Positions 17,028 to 27,235 are shown, counted from the first letter of the stretch. The stretch: DNA of 64,000 nt from DATAUD01 sp036268455 (GCA_036268455.1 DATAUD010000022.1:124001-188000), one strand, 5' to 3'. The notes: generated by a model not told the origin, from the sequence alone. Numbers and translations are program-made.

Positions 17028-19160
17028 TCATTTCACCACCGGCACTTCAACGCTGAATGCCAATTCAGGATCGCCACGCCGGAGCATCGTTTCGCACATC
17101 GTTCGCAGACTGGGCCGGACTTTGAGAGTTTGACGATGGCCATTGACTGTCAGCACTACGAGTTTGGTGTAGTCAACTAAGCGGCCATCCAGCAAAACGG
17201 TAGCGGAGCTGACGTTCGTAGTGGTGGTGACGGCTACTTCGTTGTTTTGACAGGTGGCGTCGATTTCCTGGGTTTTTCCAGGGGCGGCGGTGCGCAGCCA
17301 GAAGAAATCGTGAATCACGCTGTCGGTCATCAGCCAGGTCAAGTCGCGCGGGGCGGGAGTGCGGATCGCGGGATACATCTGGGGAATAATGTCGCGATCG
17401 GGCAGGCCAGTGTGACCGTGGTTGGGAATGATCGTGACGGTCACGGGGTAAATGCCAGGGCGCCCGCCGGAAAAGGATTGGATGGAGTCGCGGAATTTTC
17501 TGTCACGCCCGATGCGGTCATACATGGTATCGTTTTCGCCGACCATGCAGGCGAAAACGGTATTCCGAAGTGTCTTGCCGGTGGTTTCGCCTTCGGTCGG
17601 GGCGGCGGCGCTGGCGTGGATCGCGGCGAAAAGGTCCGGTTCCTTGGGGCCGATGGCAAACGCGCCATAGCCGCCGTGCGAGTAGCCCATAAGGAACACT
17701 TTGTCGGGGTCCACATCGCCAAAGAGCAGAAATTGGCCGACGAGGTTTTTTACAAGCGGATAGACATAATCATCGTAAAAACCGTTCCAGGTGTCGTTGG
17801 GCGCGCGCAACGCGACGTAAATGTATCCGCCCCCTTCTGGATGGTCACGGTAATATTCCTGCATGATGCGCCACTGGCTGTCGTTGACCGCTTTTTCCAC
17901 CCCGCCGCCACCGTGCATCGCAATGAAAAGCGGCCAGCCTCGTTCCGGCCTGACGCCGACAGTCTTGACGGTGTATGGGCTGAGATACCTGGCGAAGCGG
18001 ACTTGTTTGGCGTCGAAGTCCTGTTTTTGCGCGTCGTGGATGGGCGCGGCGCGATAAGCTTCCCACGCCACCAGACGGACGGCGGGTTCGCTTTCGAATA
18101 GGGTTTTTTCCAGGCGGGTGGAGAATTTCCATCGAGACTGGCGCTTGGGGGACGCGGAGAAATACTCGAGCAATGCCTTTCGCAGCGCGCCCTCTTTTTC
18201 CGGACTAAGCGGTTTCAGCGCCTGGGGAGCATAACAGTATTGAGCGACTGGCACGGTGGCCGCGCTAACGGCGTTACGTTGCGTGTAATGGTCGGTCACG
18301 TTTGCAGCGTTGATCCAGCCGATGTCCGAGGCCCAATCCAAAGGGAACGAAAGGCCAGTTTTTTTGAAACTTGCGGCGTAGATGGCGTGGTCGTGGGAAT
18401 CTTTAAGGGCTTGCGAGGCGTCGTGCTCGAACCAGCCATGGTCAAGCCCCTGAACGTCCGGTTCGTCCGCGCCGAGGAAGTGCCAGCCGTCGTCCCAAAT
18501 CTCAACCCAGGAATGATTGCCGCGCATGTTGACCCACATGGGCGTGCCAACGAACCGCGCCGGCACGCCGACGGAGCGGCACGCGTCGATAAGAAGAATC
18601 GACAGTCCAGTGCAACTGGCCAGGCCGCTCGACATGGTTTCGAACGGGCATTGATCGGCCTTTTTGCGGGCGGTGGAGTAGCGGACATTGACCAGCTTAA
18701 AAAGCTTTTCGTTCAGGCGTTGCGCCGCCTCGGCGGGAGTCCGGCAATCCGCGACCAACGGCTCGCAGAGGGTATGAAGCGCGGGGCGCCAGTTGTCGCG
18801 CGTCTCGTTGACACAGCAGTAGGGAAGAATTTCGTTTAGGAAAATTTCCCTGGGGATGCGCTCATGCCAGGGGGCGTTGGTAAATGCTTCATCGGCCAGC
18901 GCCAGGTTGGTTAGCAGGAGTTCCGAGGAAATGGCGCGCCAATCGACTTCCGGCATGTTTTGAACCAGAAATTGCATTTCGTCGCTTGAAGGGGGCGGAG
19001 TCAGTTCGAGCGCGCGGATCAATTCCGTCCGATTGGTTCCGCTCGCGGCCAGCGCCTGCTTCACTGCGTCGGGCCACTGCGGCACAGCGGGGGCATCCGC
19101 GGCGATTGCCGCCGAGGAGAACAGAGCCATCACCGCAAAAAACCAAACGAGACGCGTCAT
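17028..19160 (-). CDS. Secreted transglutaminase-like / esterase-like fusion protein
   Basis: 710 residues with a Sec signal (VWFFAVMALFSSAAIAADA). Residues ~140-235 are a transglutaminase-core domain with triad Cys183 (SGLASCTGLS), His216 (GNHSWVEIWDDGW) and Asp232. Residues ~385-600 form a PHB-depolymerase/feruloyl-esterase-type alpha/beta hydrolase with nucleophile Ser494 (LMGYSHGGYGA), an oxyanion-like LFIAMHGGGGVEK segment and a likely catalytic His in IIPNHGHTGLPD. The C-terminus is beta-rich and ends VVK. The transglutaminase fold here may be a peptidase or deamidase rather than a crosslinker. Joined to an esterase, it suggests attack on ester- and peptide-linked polymers outside the cytosol. 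It stands alone, divergent from the DUF1501 gene. Confidence 0.85.
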   Translation of the reverse strand: MTRLVWFFAVMALFSSAAIAADAPAVPQWPDAVKQALAASGTNRTELIRALELTPPPSSDEMQFLVQNMPEVDWRAISSELLLTNLALADEAFTNAPWHERIPREIFLNEILPYCCVNETRDNWRPALHTLCEPLVADCRTPAEAAQRLNEKLFKLVNVRYSTARKKADQCPFETMSSGLASCTGLSILLIDACRSVGVPARFVGTPMWVNMRGNHSWVEIWDDGWHFLGADEPDVQGLDHGWFEHDASQALKDSHDHAIYAASFKKTGLSFPLDWASDIGWINAANVTDHYTQRNAVSAATVPVAQYCYAPQALKPLSPEKEGALRKALLEYFSASPKRQSRWKFSTRLEKTLFESEPAVRLVAWEAYRAAPIHDAQKQDFDAKQVRFARYLSPYTVKTVGVRPERGWPLFIAMHGGGGVEKAVNDSQWRIMQEYYRDHPEGGGYIYVALRAPNDTWNGFYDDYVYPLVKNLVGQFLLFGDVDPDKVFLMGYSHGGYGAFAIGPKEPDLFAAIHASAAAPTEGETTGKTLRNTVFACMVGENDTMYDRIGRDRKFRDSIQSFSGGRPGIYPVTVTIIPNHGHTGLPDRDIIPQMYPAIRTPAPRDLTWLMTDSVIHDFFWLRTAAPGKTQEIDATCQNNEVAVTTTTNVSSATVLLDGRLVDYTKLVVLTVNGHRQTLKVRPSLRTMCETMLRRGDPELAFSVEVPVVK

Positions 19161-19270
19161 AGGTTTAGCTTGTGCGTCAAGTTACAGAACGTCAAAAAGG
19201 ATTTGCAAGCCCCGTTCGCGTGGGAGACATTGAATTTGCCCGGCGTCCGTGGCGTCGAAAACTTTGTCGC

Positions 19271-20722
19271 ATGAATCACCATGCCCCGAATCCTGAGCAT
19301 CTTGCGCTGACGCGCCGCGATTTTTTGCGGCGTTGCGGGATGGGCATGGGCGCGATTGGGCTTTCGAATCTTCTTTCCACGGTGGGATGGGTCAACACGG
19401 CGCAGGCCGATAATTATGTTTCGCCGCTTCTGCCCAAGGCGCCGCAATTTCCGGCAAAGGCCAAGCGGGTCATCCACATTTTCGCCAATGGCGGGCCGTC
19501 GCATGTCGATACGTTTGATCCCAAGCCCTCGCTGGAAAAATATTCCGGCAAACTGCTGCCGATGGAGAATCTGGCGACGGAACGCAAGACAGGCGCGGCA
19601 TTCCCCTCCCCTTTCAAATTCAAAAAATACGGCAAAAGCGGGATTGAGGTCAGCGATTTGTTTTCGCACGTGGCGGAGAACATCGATGACATTTGCGTGA
19701 TTCGGTCAATGGCCGCGGACATTCCGAACCACGAGCCTTCCCTGCTGCTGATGAATTGCGGCGAGGCGCGCGCGATCCGGCCCAGCATGGGGTCATGGGT
19801 GACGTACGGCCTTGGTTCGGAGAACCAGAATCTTCCCGGGTTCATTGCGATGTGCCCGGGCGGCTATCCCATCCAGGAATCGCAAAATTGGCAGGCGGCG
19901 TTTTTGCCCGGGGCTTATCAGGGAACTTACATTGACACGGCGCACACGAAGATCGAGGACTTGATCCAGAACATTAAAAACGACTATGTTTCATTGCCGG
20001 AACAACGCCAGCAACTGGACTTGTTGCAAAAACTCAACGAGCGGCATTTGGAAAAACGCCGGAACGACGCGAAGCTGGAGGCGCGCATCCAATCGTTCGA
20101 ACTGGCGTATCGGATGCAGATGGACGCAAGCGACGCTTTTGACATCAGCCGGGAGCCGGAGCACATCCGGAAGATGTACGGCGAAGGGACGCAGGCGCGG
20201 CAATTGCTCATTACGCGCCGATTGATCGAACGCGGTGTGCGTTTCGTGCAAGTCTGGCATGGCGCAGGGCAGCCGTGGGACAGCCATGATGACATACAAC
20301 TTAACCACGGCAGACTTGCCCGCGAGTCAGATCAGGCGATCGGCGCTCTTTTGAAGGATTTGAAACAACGCGGGATGCTCGACGATACTTTGGTGATTTG
20401 GGGCGGCGAATTTGGACGAACTCCGACTGTCGAGCTGCCCAAGCCCGGCTCCAACGACGGCAAAATCAACGGACGCGACCATAATCATTACGGTTTCAGC
20501 ATGTGGCTGGCCGGGGGCGGCGTTCGCGGGGGTTATGTGCACGGCGCAACGGACGAATTCGGTTTTGCCGCTGTGGAAAACAAAGTGCATGTCCATGATT
20601 TGCACGCGACGATTTTGCGGCTGCTTGGTTTCGACCACGAGAAACTCACCTTCCGAAATTCCGGCCGCGATTTCCGTCTCACTGATGTTTATGGCCACGT
20701 GGTTCGGGAGTTAATCGCGTGA
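19271..20722 (+). CDS. DUF1501 family protein with Tat signal
   Basis: 483 residues from ATG 19271. The N-terminus has a twin-arginine signal (TRRDFLRRCGMGMGAIGLSNLL). The body has DUF1501 marks: IHIFANGGPSHVDTFDPKP, FQVWHGAGQPWDSHDD-like block and VIWGGEFGRTPTVE, HDLHATILRLLGFDHEKL. The fold is related to sulfatase/alkaline phosphatase-type metalloenzymes. DUF1501 genes almost always accompany DUF1549/DUF1553 genes in Planctomycetes and Verrucomicrobia, as here, where the two overlap by four bases (GTGA). The role is unproved; an exported electron-transfer or sulfated-polymer-degrading complex is commonly supposed. Confidence 0.93.
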   Translation: MNHHAPNPEHLALTRRDFLRRCGMGMGAIGLSNLLSTVGWVNTAQADNYVSPLLPKAPQFPAKAKRVIHIFANGGPSHVDTFDPKPSLEKYSGKLLPMENLATERKTGAAFPSPFKFKKYGKSGIEVSDLFSHVAENIDDICVIRSMAADIPNHEPSLLLMNCGEARAIRPSMGSWVTYGLGSENQNLPGFIAMCPGGYPIQESQNWQAAFLPGAYQGTYIDTAHTKIEDLIQNIKNDYVSLPEQRQQLDLLQKLNERHLEKRRNDAKLEARIQSFELAYRMQMDASDAFDISREPEHIRKMYGEGTQARQLLITRRLIERGVRFVQVWHGAGQPWDSHDDIQLNHGRLARESDQAIGALLKDLKQRGMLDDTLVIWGGEFGRTPTVELPKPGSNDGKINGRDHNHYGFSMWLAGGGVRGGYVHGATDEFGFAAVENKVHVHDLHATILRLLGFDHEKLTFRNSGRDFRLTDVYGHVVRELIA

Positions 20723-23490
20723 CCCTCCGATGCGCCTTGGCGCTTGCCGTTTGCCTTGGGGCGCTGGCGAAGCCCGCAAGGGCCGCTGATAATTCCGCGG
20801 GCATGGAGTTTTTCGAGAGCAAAATCCGCCCCGTTCTCGTGGACAGTTGCTATCCGTGCCACAGCCAGCAAAGCGCGAAGATCAAGGGCGGCCTGCTTCT
20901 GGATACGCGCGACGGTCTGTTGAAGGGCGGTGATACAGGCCCGGCGATCAAACCCGGCGATGTTGAAAACAGCCTTTTGATCAAGGCAGTCCGTTACACC
21001 GACGACGACCTGCGGATGCCGCCCAAAAACAAGAAACTCGCCGCCGTTCAAATCGCCGACCTTGAAGCATGGGTCAAAATGGGCGCGCCCGATCCGCGCA
21101 CCGCGCAAAGCGGACTTTCAAAGGCGGAAAGCATCCGGGCAAAAGCGCGCGCGCATTGGGCCTTCCAGCCGGTCCGCAAACCGAGCATCCCAACCGTCAA
21201 GCATAACAAATGGGTGCGCACGCCGGTGGATAATTTTATTCTCGCCGGGTTGGAAGCGGCAAAACTCACGCCTTCGCCAAGGGCTGATAAACGGACGCTG
21301 ATTCGCCGCGCCACATTTGATCTCACGGGCTTGCCGCCGACGCCCGAGGAAGTCGCGGCTTTTACGTCCGACTCATCGCCCGATGCGTTCGCCAAAGTAG
21401 TGGACCGGTTGCTGGCATCACCGCGTTACGGCGAACGGTGGGGCCGCCATTGGCTGGACGTTTCCCGTTACGCGGACACCCGTGGTTATGTGTTCGAGGA
21501 AGATCGCCATTATCCGTACGCCTATACGTATCGGGATTATGTCATTCGCTCCTTTAACGAAGACCTGCCTTACGACCAGTTTCTTAAAGAGCAGATCGCC
21601 GCGGATTTGCTTCCAAACACCGGAGACAAACGCTCGCTCGCCGCGCTGGGTTATCTGACTCTCGGACGGCGGTTCCTCAATAATATCAATGACATCATCG
21701 ACGACCGGATCGACGTGGTTTGCCGCGGGATGATGGGCCTTACCGTTGGTTGCGCGCGTTGCCACGACCATAAGTTTGATCCTATTCCGTCGCGCGATTA
21801 CTACTCGTTATACGGGATTTTTGCCAGTTCGATGGAGCCGGACGAAGAGCCGTTGCTCGGCATCGAAGTCCCGGAGAACGCCCGCAAGAAATATCTTGCC
21901 GAGCATGAAAAGCGCGTGAACGCGCGGGATAAATATCGGGCCGGGCAGGAACGGGCAATGTCCGCTCAACTGCGCAATCAATCGGGAGAATACATGCTCG
22001 CTGCCTATGAGGCGCAGGCGGCCACAAATAAGACTGATTCCGAAGCGGTGGCCCACGCGCACAAATTGGACCCGAAAATGTTGCGCCGCTGGATGACCGC
22101 TTTGGATGGTTGGCGCCAAAGTCAGCCGGCCATTTTCGGCCCGTGGTTCGCGTTTGCCGCGTTGCCGGAGAAGGATTTTGCGACTCGGGCGAAGGGCCTC
22201 GTGGAAAAAACAAATGTTAATCCGTTGGTTGCGCATGCGCTGGCGGGTGAACCGCCAGCCGCGATGAAAGACGTCGCGGACCGTTATGGCAAATTGTTTA
22301 CGGAAATTGACAAACGCTGGCAGCAAACTCTGGCGGCGACGAACTCACCGGCCGCAACAAAATTGCCGGATCCGGATGCGGAAGCGGTCCGGCAGATTCT
22401 TTACGCGGCGGACGCGCCGGCGAATCTGCCTCCTACGGAATTTAACCGGCTGTATGAAACTCCCGTGGCCCAAAAGCTCCGCGCATTGCAGCGCCAGGTT
22501 GCCGAACTCGACGCAAGTTCTCCCGGCGCTCCACCCCGCGCGATGGCGCTGGTGGACAGGCCCGATCCGCATGACACGCACATTTTCATTCGCGGCAACA
22601 GCGGGAATCAAGGGCCGGAAGCTCCGCGCGAATTCCTGGAAATCCTCAGCGGTCCGAACCGCCAACCCTTTCACAAAGGGAGCGGTCGCCTGGAATTGGC
22701 GGAAGCCATCGCCAGCCCTGACAACCCGCTCACAGCGCGGGTGTTCGTTAATCGAGTATGGATGTACCATTTCGGAAACCCGCTTGTGGCGACGCCGAGT
22801 GATTTTGGACTGCGTTCGGAACCACCCTCGAATCCTGGATTGTTGGATTATCTTGCGGCGCGTTTCGTCGAGGGAGGCTGGTCCATAAAGAAGCTTCATC
22901 GATTGATCATGCTCTCCAGCGCTTATCAGGAAAGCAGCGATGACAACCCGAAGGGCGTCAAAACCGATCCAGACAACCGGCTGGTTTGGCGGATGAACCG
23001 CCAACGGCTCGACTTCGAGTCGATGCGCGACACGCTTCTGGCGGTTTCCGGCAAATTGGATCTGACCGTGGGCGGACACTCGGTGGATATTATTGATGCG
23101 GCTTCCACGCGGAGGACAATCTATGGCAACGTGGACCGGCAGAACCTTCCTGACGAATTCCGCGCATTCGATTTTGCAAGCCCGGACACCAGCAGCCCGC
23201 GCCGTTTTTATACCACGGTGCCTCAACAGGCGTTGTTTCTGATGAATAGCCCGTTCATCGTCACACAAGCCAAGAGCTTTGCGGACCGAGTCCATTCCGC
23301 CTCGACTGATCAGCAGCGGATTCGCCTGCTTTATCAATTGGCCTACCAGCGCGATCCAAGCCGCGAGGAGATTGAATTTGCGCGCGACTTCATCCGCACT
23401 CCCACGACCGCGCCGACAAGCCACCTGGATGCCTGGCAAAAATACGCGCAAGTGCTTTTAATGTCCGACGAATTGGTTTTTGTGGATTGA
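20719..23490 (+). CDS. Cytochrome c-like / DUF1549 / DUF1553 protein
   Basis: 923 residues from GTG 20719, overlapping the DUF1501 stop. Signal peptide (LALAVCLGALAKPARAA), then a planctomycete-type cytochrome c domain with CYPCH (Cys44, Cys47, His48) and LRMPP as distal ligand region, a DUF1549 domain (VDNFILAGLEAAKLTPSP; FDLTGLPPTPEE; RYGERWGRHWLDVSRYADT) containing a second CARCH (345-349), and a DUF1553 domain (NPLTARVFVNRVWMYHFG; LHRLIMLSSAYQESS; DTSSPRRFYTTVPQQALFLMN). Two haem-binding motifs support a c-type cytochrome in the periplasm paired with DUF1501. A central coiled-coil-like insert spans residues ~390-600. Confidence 0.94.
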   Translation: MTLRCALALAVCLGALAKPARAADNSAGMEFFESKIRPVLVDSCYPCHSQQSAKIKGGLLLDTRDGLLKGGDTGPAIKPGDVENSLLIKAVRYTDDDLRMPPKNKKLAAVQIADLEAWVKMGAPDPRTAQSGLSKAESIRAKARAHWAFQPVRKPSIPTVKHNKWVRTPVDNFILAGLEAAKLTPSPRADKRTLIRRATFDLTGLPPTPEEVAAFTSDSSPDAFAKVVDRLLASPRYGERWGRHWLDVSRYADTRGYVFEEDRHYPYAYTYRDYVIRSFNEDLPYDQFLKEQIAADLLPNTGDKRSLAALGYLTLGRRFLNNINDIIDDRIDVVCRGMMGLTVGCARCHDHKFDPIPSRDYYSLYGIFASSMEPDEEPLLGIEVPENARKKYLAEHEKRVNARDKYRAGQERAMSAQLRNQSGEYMLAAYEAQAATNKTDSEAVAHAHKLDPKMLRRWMTALDGWRQSQPAIFGPWFAFAALPEKDFATRAKGLVEKTNVNPLVAHALAGEPPAAMKDVADRYGKLFTEIDKRWQQTLAATNSPAATKLPDPDAEAVRQILYAADAPANLPPTEFNRLYETPVAQKLRALQRQVAELDASSPGAPPRAMALVDRPDPHDTHIFIRGNSGNQGPEAPREFLEILSGPNRQPFHKGSGRLELAEAIASPDNPLTARVFVNRVWMYHFGNPLVATPSDFGLRSEPPSNPGLLDYLAARFVEGGWSIKKLHRLIMLSSAYQESSDDNPKGVKTDPDNRLVWRMNRQRLDFESMRDTLLAVSGKLDLTVGGHSVDIIDAASTRRTIYGNVDRQNLPDEFRAFDFASPDTSSPRRFYTTVPQQALFLMNSPFIVTQAKSFADRVHSASTDQQRIRLLYQLAYQRDPSREEIEFARDFIRTPTTAPTSHLDAWQKYAQVLLMSDELVFVD

Positions 23491-23530
23491 GCCAAGGCGC
23501 GAAAAGTCCATTTGCATTTTATAATGCGGC

Positions 23531-24625
23531 GTGAATCATTGGCACGTGGCCGGTTCAACTCCAAAGATTTCGCTGGTGATGATCGTCAAAAACGAATCGC
23601 GCTGCTTGGCGCGCTGTCTCCAAAGCGTCCGGGGAATCGTTGAAGAACTCGTTATCGCTGACACCGGCTCGACGGACGGCACAATTGAAATTGCGCGAGA
23701 ATTCGGGGCAAGGATTTCGAACTTCGACTGGATTGGGGATTTTTCGGCGGCCAGAAATTTCGCCATCGACCAAGCCACGGGCGACTGGATTCTGGTTCTG
23801 GACGCCGACGAGTGGGTCGGTGAAAATCTTGCGAAGGAAATTCCCGAATTCGTTCGCGGCAACGCGGCGGTCGGGCGGCTGAAGGTTGTCAGCGAATTCC
23901 GGCGCAACAAACAGTTGTTTCGCTCGCAGTGTTTTATTCCACGGCTCTTTCCCCGCGGCGCTCATTTTGAAGGGCGCATCCACGAGCAATTGGCATCGCC
24001 GCTACCGCGCGCGGACCTGCAAGGCGAGCTATGGCACGACGGGTACCTTGAACCTCAAAAAAAAGCGGACCGCAATGTAAAGTTGATCGCGGAGGAATTG
24101 AAGCGCGATCCGAATAACGCTTATTACCTTTACCAATTGGCCCTCGAATACAATTCAATCGGCCAGCCGGAAAAAGCGTTTGAATGCCTGCAAAAGGCGT
24201 TTGCGCTGGCGAAACCCGGCGATCCGGCCGCGCCAAATATCGCGGTGGATTTTCTCTACACGATCATTGAACTGAAGAAATTTGAGGAAGGAATCAAGAC
24301 GGTCGAAAGGGCGGGAAAATATCTGGGCGACTTTCCAGATTTTTTTCTCGTTCGCGGTTTGTTTTTTATGCACCTCATCCGAAGCAGCCCGGCAAAATAT
24401 GTTTCCGAACTGCCGAGGATTGAACAAAGTTTCCAACGATGTCTGGCGCTGGGCGAAGACGAACGGCGCAAAAGCGTGCGTGGCTCAGGAACGTTTCTGG
24501 CGAGCTACAATCTGGGAGTATTTTACCAGGTGTTCGGCAATATGGCGGCGGCGCGGCGTTTTCTTGAACAGTCGGCTGCGCAAGGGTACGAACCCGCCGC
24601 CACTTTGCTGAAAAAAACGGGGTAA
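23531..24625 (+). CDS. Glycosyltransferase family 2 with C-terminal TPR repeats
   Basis: 364 residues from GTG 23531. GT2 opening ISLVMIVKNESRCLARCLQSV, nucleotide-sugar region VIADTGSTDGTIEIA and the DxD metal-binding motif in LVLDADEW near residue 95. From about residue 195 there are TPR-like repeats (NNAYYLYQLALEYNSIGQPEKAFECLQKAFAL) to the end. Such GT-TPR proteins transfer sugars to cell-surface glycans or proteins. It starts 40 bp after the DUF1553 gene and ends 9 bp from the convergent GloVer gene; it may glycosylate secreted neighbours, but that is only inference. Confidence 0.88.
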   Translation: MNHWHVAGSTPKISLVMIVKNESRCLARCLQSVRGIVEELVIADTGSTDGTIEIAREFGARISNFDWIGDFSAARNFAIDQATGDWILVLDADEWVGENLAKEIPEFVRGNAAVGRLKVVSEFRRNKQLFRSQCFIPRLFPRGAHFEGRIHEQLASPLPRADLQGELWHDGYLEPQKKADRNVKLIAEELKRDPNNAYYLYQLALEYNSIGQPEKAFECLQKAFALAKPGDPAAPNIAVDFLYTIIELKKFEEGIKTVERAGKYLGDFPDFFLVRGLFFMHLIRSSPAKYVSELPRIEQSFQRCLALGEDERRKSVRGSGTFLASYNLGVFYQVFGNMAAARRFLEQSAAQGYEPAATLLKKTG

Positions 24626-24634
24626 GACGCGCCA

Positions 24635-27235
24635 CTAGTAATCCGAAAATGTCGCCTTGAGACGGAATATCTGTTCTGTTCCGGTCACAGCGTTCGTATA
24701 GGGACTTGTGGCGCCAGCGATGTCGATGTAGCCACTTTGCAAAGATGGCGCGGATTGAAGGCCGAAGGTGGGATTGTCCCATGTCAACACGACGTTTGTG
24801 CCAACCAATTTTATATACAAAATAGGCGGAGCCGCTGAGGAGACCGGCAAAGCGAACACCGTGCCCCCGCCGCCCTTTCCACCAGCCGTGGTAACTCCAT
24901 ACAGGGCGTTGTTCGCCAAAAGCAGACTGGCGTATGAGAAGGCGCCGTCGGCATTGGTGGAATAAACCGGGTTCAGGGCGCTAAAGCTGTGAAGAACTTG
25001 AAACCCTGAGCCGTCGGTATTGAGCTGGTACACCGTTCCGTTTCCAGCCGAACCGCCGGCGGCTGTCGTCCCGTACAACGTGTTGCCAGACAAAATGACG
25101 CCCCCATACGGGAATGCGCCGTCCTGATTGAAAGCATTCGAGTCCGTCATGGAAAAGGTGTGAATATTGGTGAACCCAGTGCCATCGGTGTTGACCTTAA
25201 AAACGGCGCCTTGCTCATTTGAGGCGCCGAAGGCGACCGTTCCATATAGCGTGTTGCCGGATAGGACAAGGCTGCTGAACGGCGAGAATCCATCGATTCC
25301 ATTTGTAAAGACATAGATATTGGTGAATCCAAACGCCGCGCCATTCGTGCTAATACTGAAGACGGAGCCGAAGGTGCTTATGCCGTCTCCGCCGGTTGTC
25401 CCACACAAAATATCCCCGGATAAAATCAAGCCTCCAAGAGGATAGGACCCGTCCGTACCGTTCGTAAATCCGTGCAGCAAAGCATATCCAGAACCGTCCG
25501 TATTGATTTTGAAGACGCCGCCAAAGGAGAGAGGTCCCAAGGCTCCGGAACCGGTCCCATAAAGTGTGTTGCCGGACAAAAACAAGTCCCCTATCGGGCT
25601 GGCGGCATTGGTGTCGGTGATGGCAAAGTCCATGAATTCCAAACTATCAATGTTCAGCGAATATATCGTGCCTCCCTGGTCGCCATACTGATCGATGTTG
25701 GTCCCCCCACCCTCTGTGCCGCCGTAAAGTTGGTTGCCGGACAAGATCATCCCCGAAGCCGGTTGGATGCCTTGGCTATAGGTCGCGAAATTGAAAAGCG
25801 TGCTAAATTCCGAACCGTCGATGTTGAGCGAGTACACCGTACCGCCGCCGTCACCGACGAAACCGTGCTCGGTGTTGCCATAAAGAGTGTTGCCGGACGA
25901 AACCAAGTTGCCAACGGGTCCGAATCCGTTCGTATTAGCGGGGAAAACTACAACCGTGCCAAATGACGAGGGTGTGCCGTTTGTGTTGATGTCGAATACG
26001 GCGCCGTTTCCGCCATCGCCCCCGTCGAAAGCTGTCCCGAACAATGTATTACTTGACAAAAGCAAGTCAGTCTGGGGATTGGCTCCGTCGCTGTTGTCAC
26101 CGTTGGTGTCCGTTGCGCTAAAGTTATAGAGGTTTGTGAACCCTGACTGGCCCGCGCCCAGAGCGATGCTGAATAACGTGCCATCGCCCGCTGAACCGCC
26201 TGCCGACGTCGTCCCATACAGCGTGTTTCCCGAAAGAATCAAGCTGGCTTCTGGAGAAGCGCCGTCGCTGTTATTTTTATTTGTGTCCAGGGCGCTGAAG
26301 TTATGGAGCGTGTTAAAACCGAACTTGCCGCCGACGCCGATGGCGAACACCGTGCCGGCGTGATTCGAACCGCTAGCGGACGCTGTTCCGTATAACGTGT
26401 CATCCGACAAGACGAGGCTCGCGTTGGGTTTGGCTCCATCGGTTCCGTTGGTGAAATCGTAAACGGTGGCGAACGTCAAAGTGCTGGTATTAAAACTGAA
26501 GACCGTCCCCGATCCCGCCGTGCCTCCGGCCGAGGCTGTCCCGTACAAAATATCGTTAGACAAAATCAAGCCCGCTTGCGGCAAGGCTCCGTCAACGTTG
26601 ACGCCGTTTATGTTCGTTTGACTGAAGGTATAAAGCGATGTGAACCCCAAGCCATTGGTGCTAATGCTGAAAATCGTGCCAAGATGATTGGAGCCACCTT
26701 GAGACGCTGTTCCATAGAGCGTATCGCCGGACAAAACCAAGACCGATCTAGGGGCAGCGCCGTCGAATCCATTGGTGAAGCTATGCAGGTTGGTGAATCC
26801 CGAGCCGTCCGTGTTGATTTTGAATATCGCCCCCCATCCATCTGGGCCACCTTGAAAGGCCGTGCCGAAGAGTGTGTTGCCGGACAGGAGCAAGCCTGCC
26901 TGGGGATCGCCGCCTTCGGCATTCGTGCTGGGCGCATTATACACGAACAACAACGGGCTGAAGTTATAAATGACGGAAAAGCCAAAGTTGTCCGTGTTGA
27001 CCTTGAACACCGTGCCGCTTCCGGTCAATCCTCCGGAAGATGTTGTTCCGTACAGGGTGTTGCCGGACAAAATCAAATTCGCGTCGGGCTTCGATCCGTT
27101 GACGGCGGATGAAGTCGCAAAGTCGTGAAGGGTTGTGAAGTTTTGGCAGTTGGCAGTGACGACCACGGAGAAAAGCACAGCGGTGGCGCCGAGAATACGG
27201 GCCGTTCCTTGTGGGCAGATGCACGAAATTTTCAT
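24635..27235 (-). CDS. Secreted GloVer-repeat protein (Gloeo_Verruco repeats)
   Basis: 866 residues. An N-terminal signal (ARILGATAVLFSVVVTANC) is followed by 14 repeats of about 55-60 residues, each around LILSGNTLYGTTSAGG, a GTVFKINTDGSGF strand and a LHSF/LYNF strand: the Gloeo_Verruco repeat (TIGR03803 type), probably a beta-propeller-like structure. The last ~60 residues (VVLTWDNPTFGLQSAPSL and IFRLKATF) resemble the short C-terminal domain that ends many secreted verrucomicrobial proteins. Function unknown, presumed extracellular. The repeats are diverged from each other, so the array is old. Confidence 0.92.
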   Translation of the reverse strand: MKISCICPQGTARILGATAVLFSVVVTANCQNFTTLHDFATSSAVNGSKPDANLILSGNTLYGTTSSGGLTGSGTVFKVNTDNFGFSVIYNFSPLLFVYNAPSTNAEGGDPQAGLLLSGNTLFGTAFQGGPDGWGAIFKINTDGSGFTNLHSFTNGFDGAAPRSVLVLSGDTLYGTASQGGSNHLGTIFSISTNGLGFTSLYTFSQTNINGVNVDGALPQAGLILSNDILYGTASAGGTAGSGTVFSFNTSTLTFATVYDFTNGTDGAKPNASLVLSDDTLYGTASASGSNHAGTVFAIGVGGKFGFNTLHNFSALDTNKNNSDGASPEASLILSGNTLYGTTSAGGSAGDGTLFSIALGAGQSGFTNLYNFSATDTNGDNSDGANPQTDLLLSSNTLFGTAFDGGDGGNGAVFDINTNGTPSSFGTVVVFPANTNGFGPVGNLVSSGNTLYGNTEHGFVGDGGGTVYSLNIDGSEFSTLFNFATYSQGIQPASGMILSGNQLYGGTEGGGTNIDQYGDQGGTIYSLNIDSLEFMDFAITDTNAASPIGDLFLSGNTLYGTGSGALGPLSFGGVFKINTDGSGYALLHGFTNGTDGSYPLGGLILSGDILCGTTGGDGISTFGSVFSISTNGAAFGFTNIYVFTNGIDGFSPFSSLVLSGNTLYGTVAFGASNEQGAVFKVNTDGTGFTNIHTFSMTDSNAFNQDGAFPYGGVILSGNTLYGTTAAGGSAGNGTVYQLNTDGSGFQVLHSFSALNPVYSTNADGAFSYASLLLANNALYGVTTAGGKGGGGTVFALPVSSAAPPILYIKLVGTNVVLTWDNPTFGLQSAPSLQSGYIDIAGATSPYTNAVTGTEQIFRLKATFSDY

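Noticed and set aside
22345..23451. 368-codon minus-strand frame opposite the DUF1553 part
   Set aside because: DUF1553 motifs are intact on the plus strand; the antisense frame has no motif or good start.
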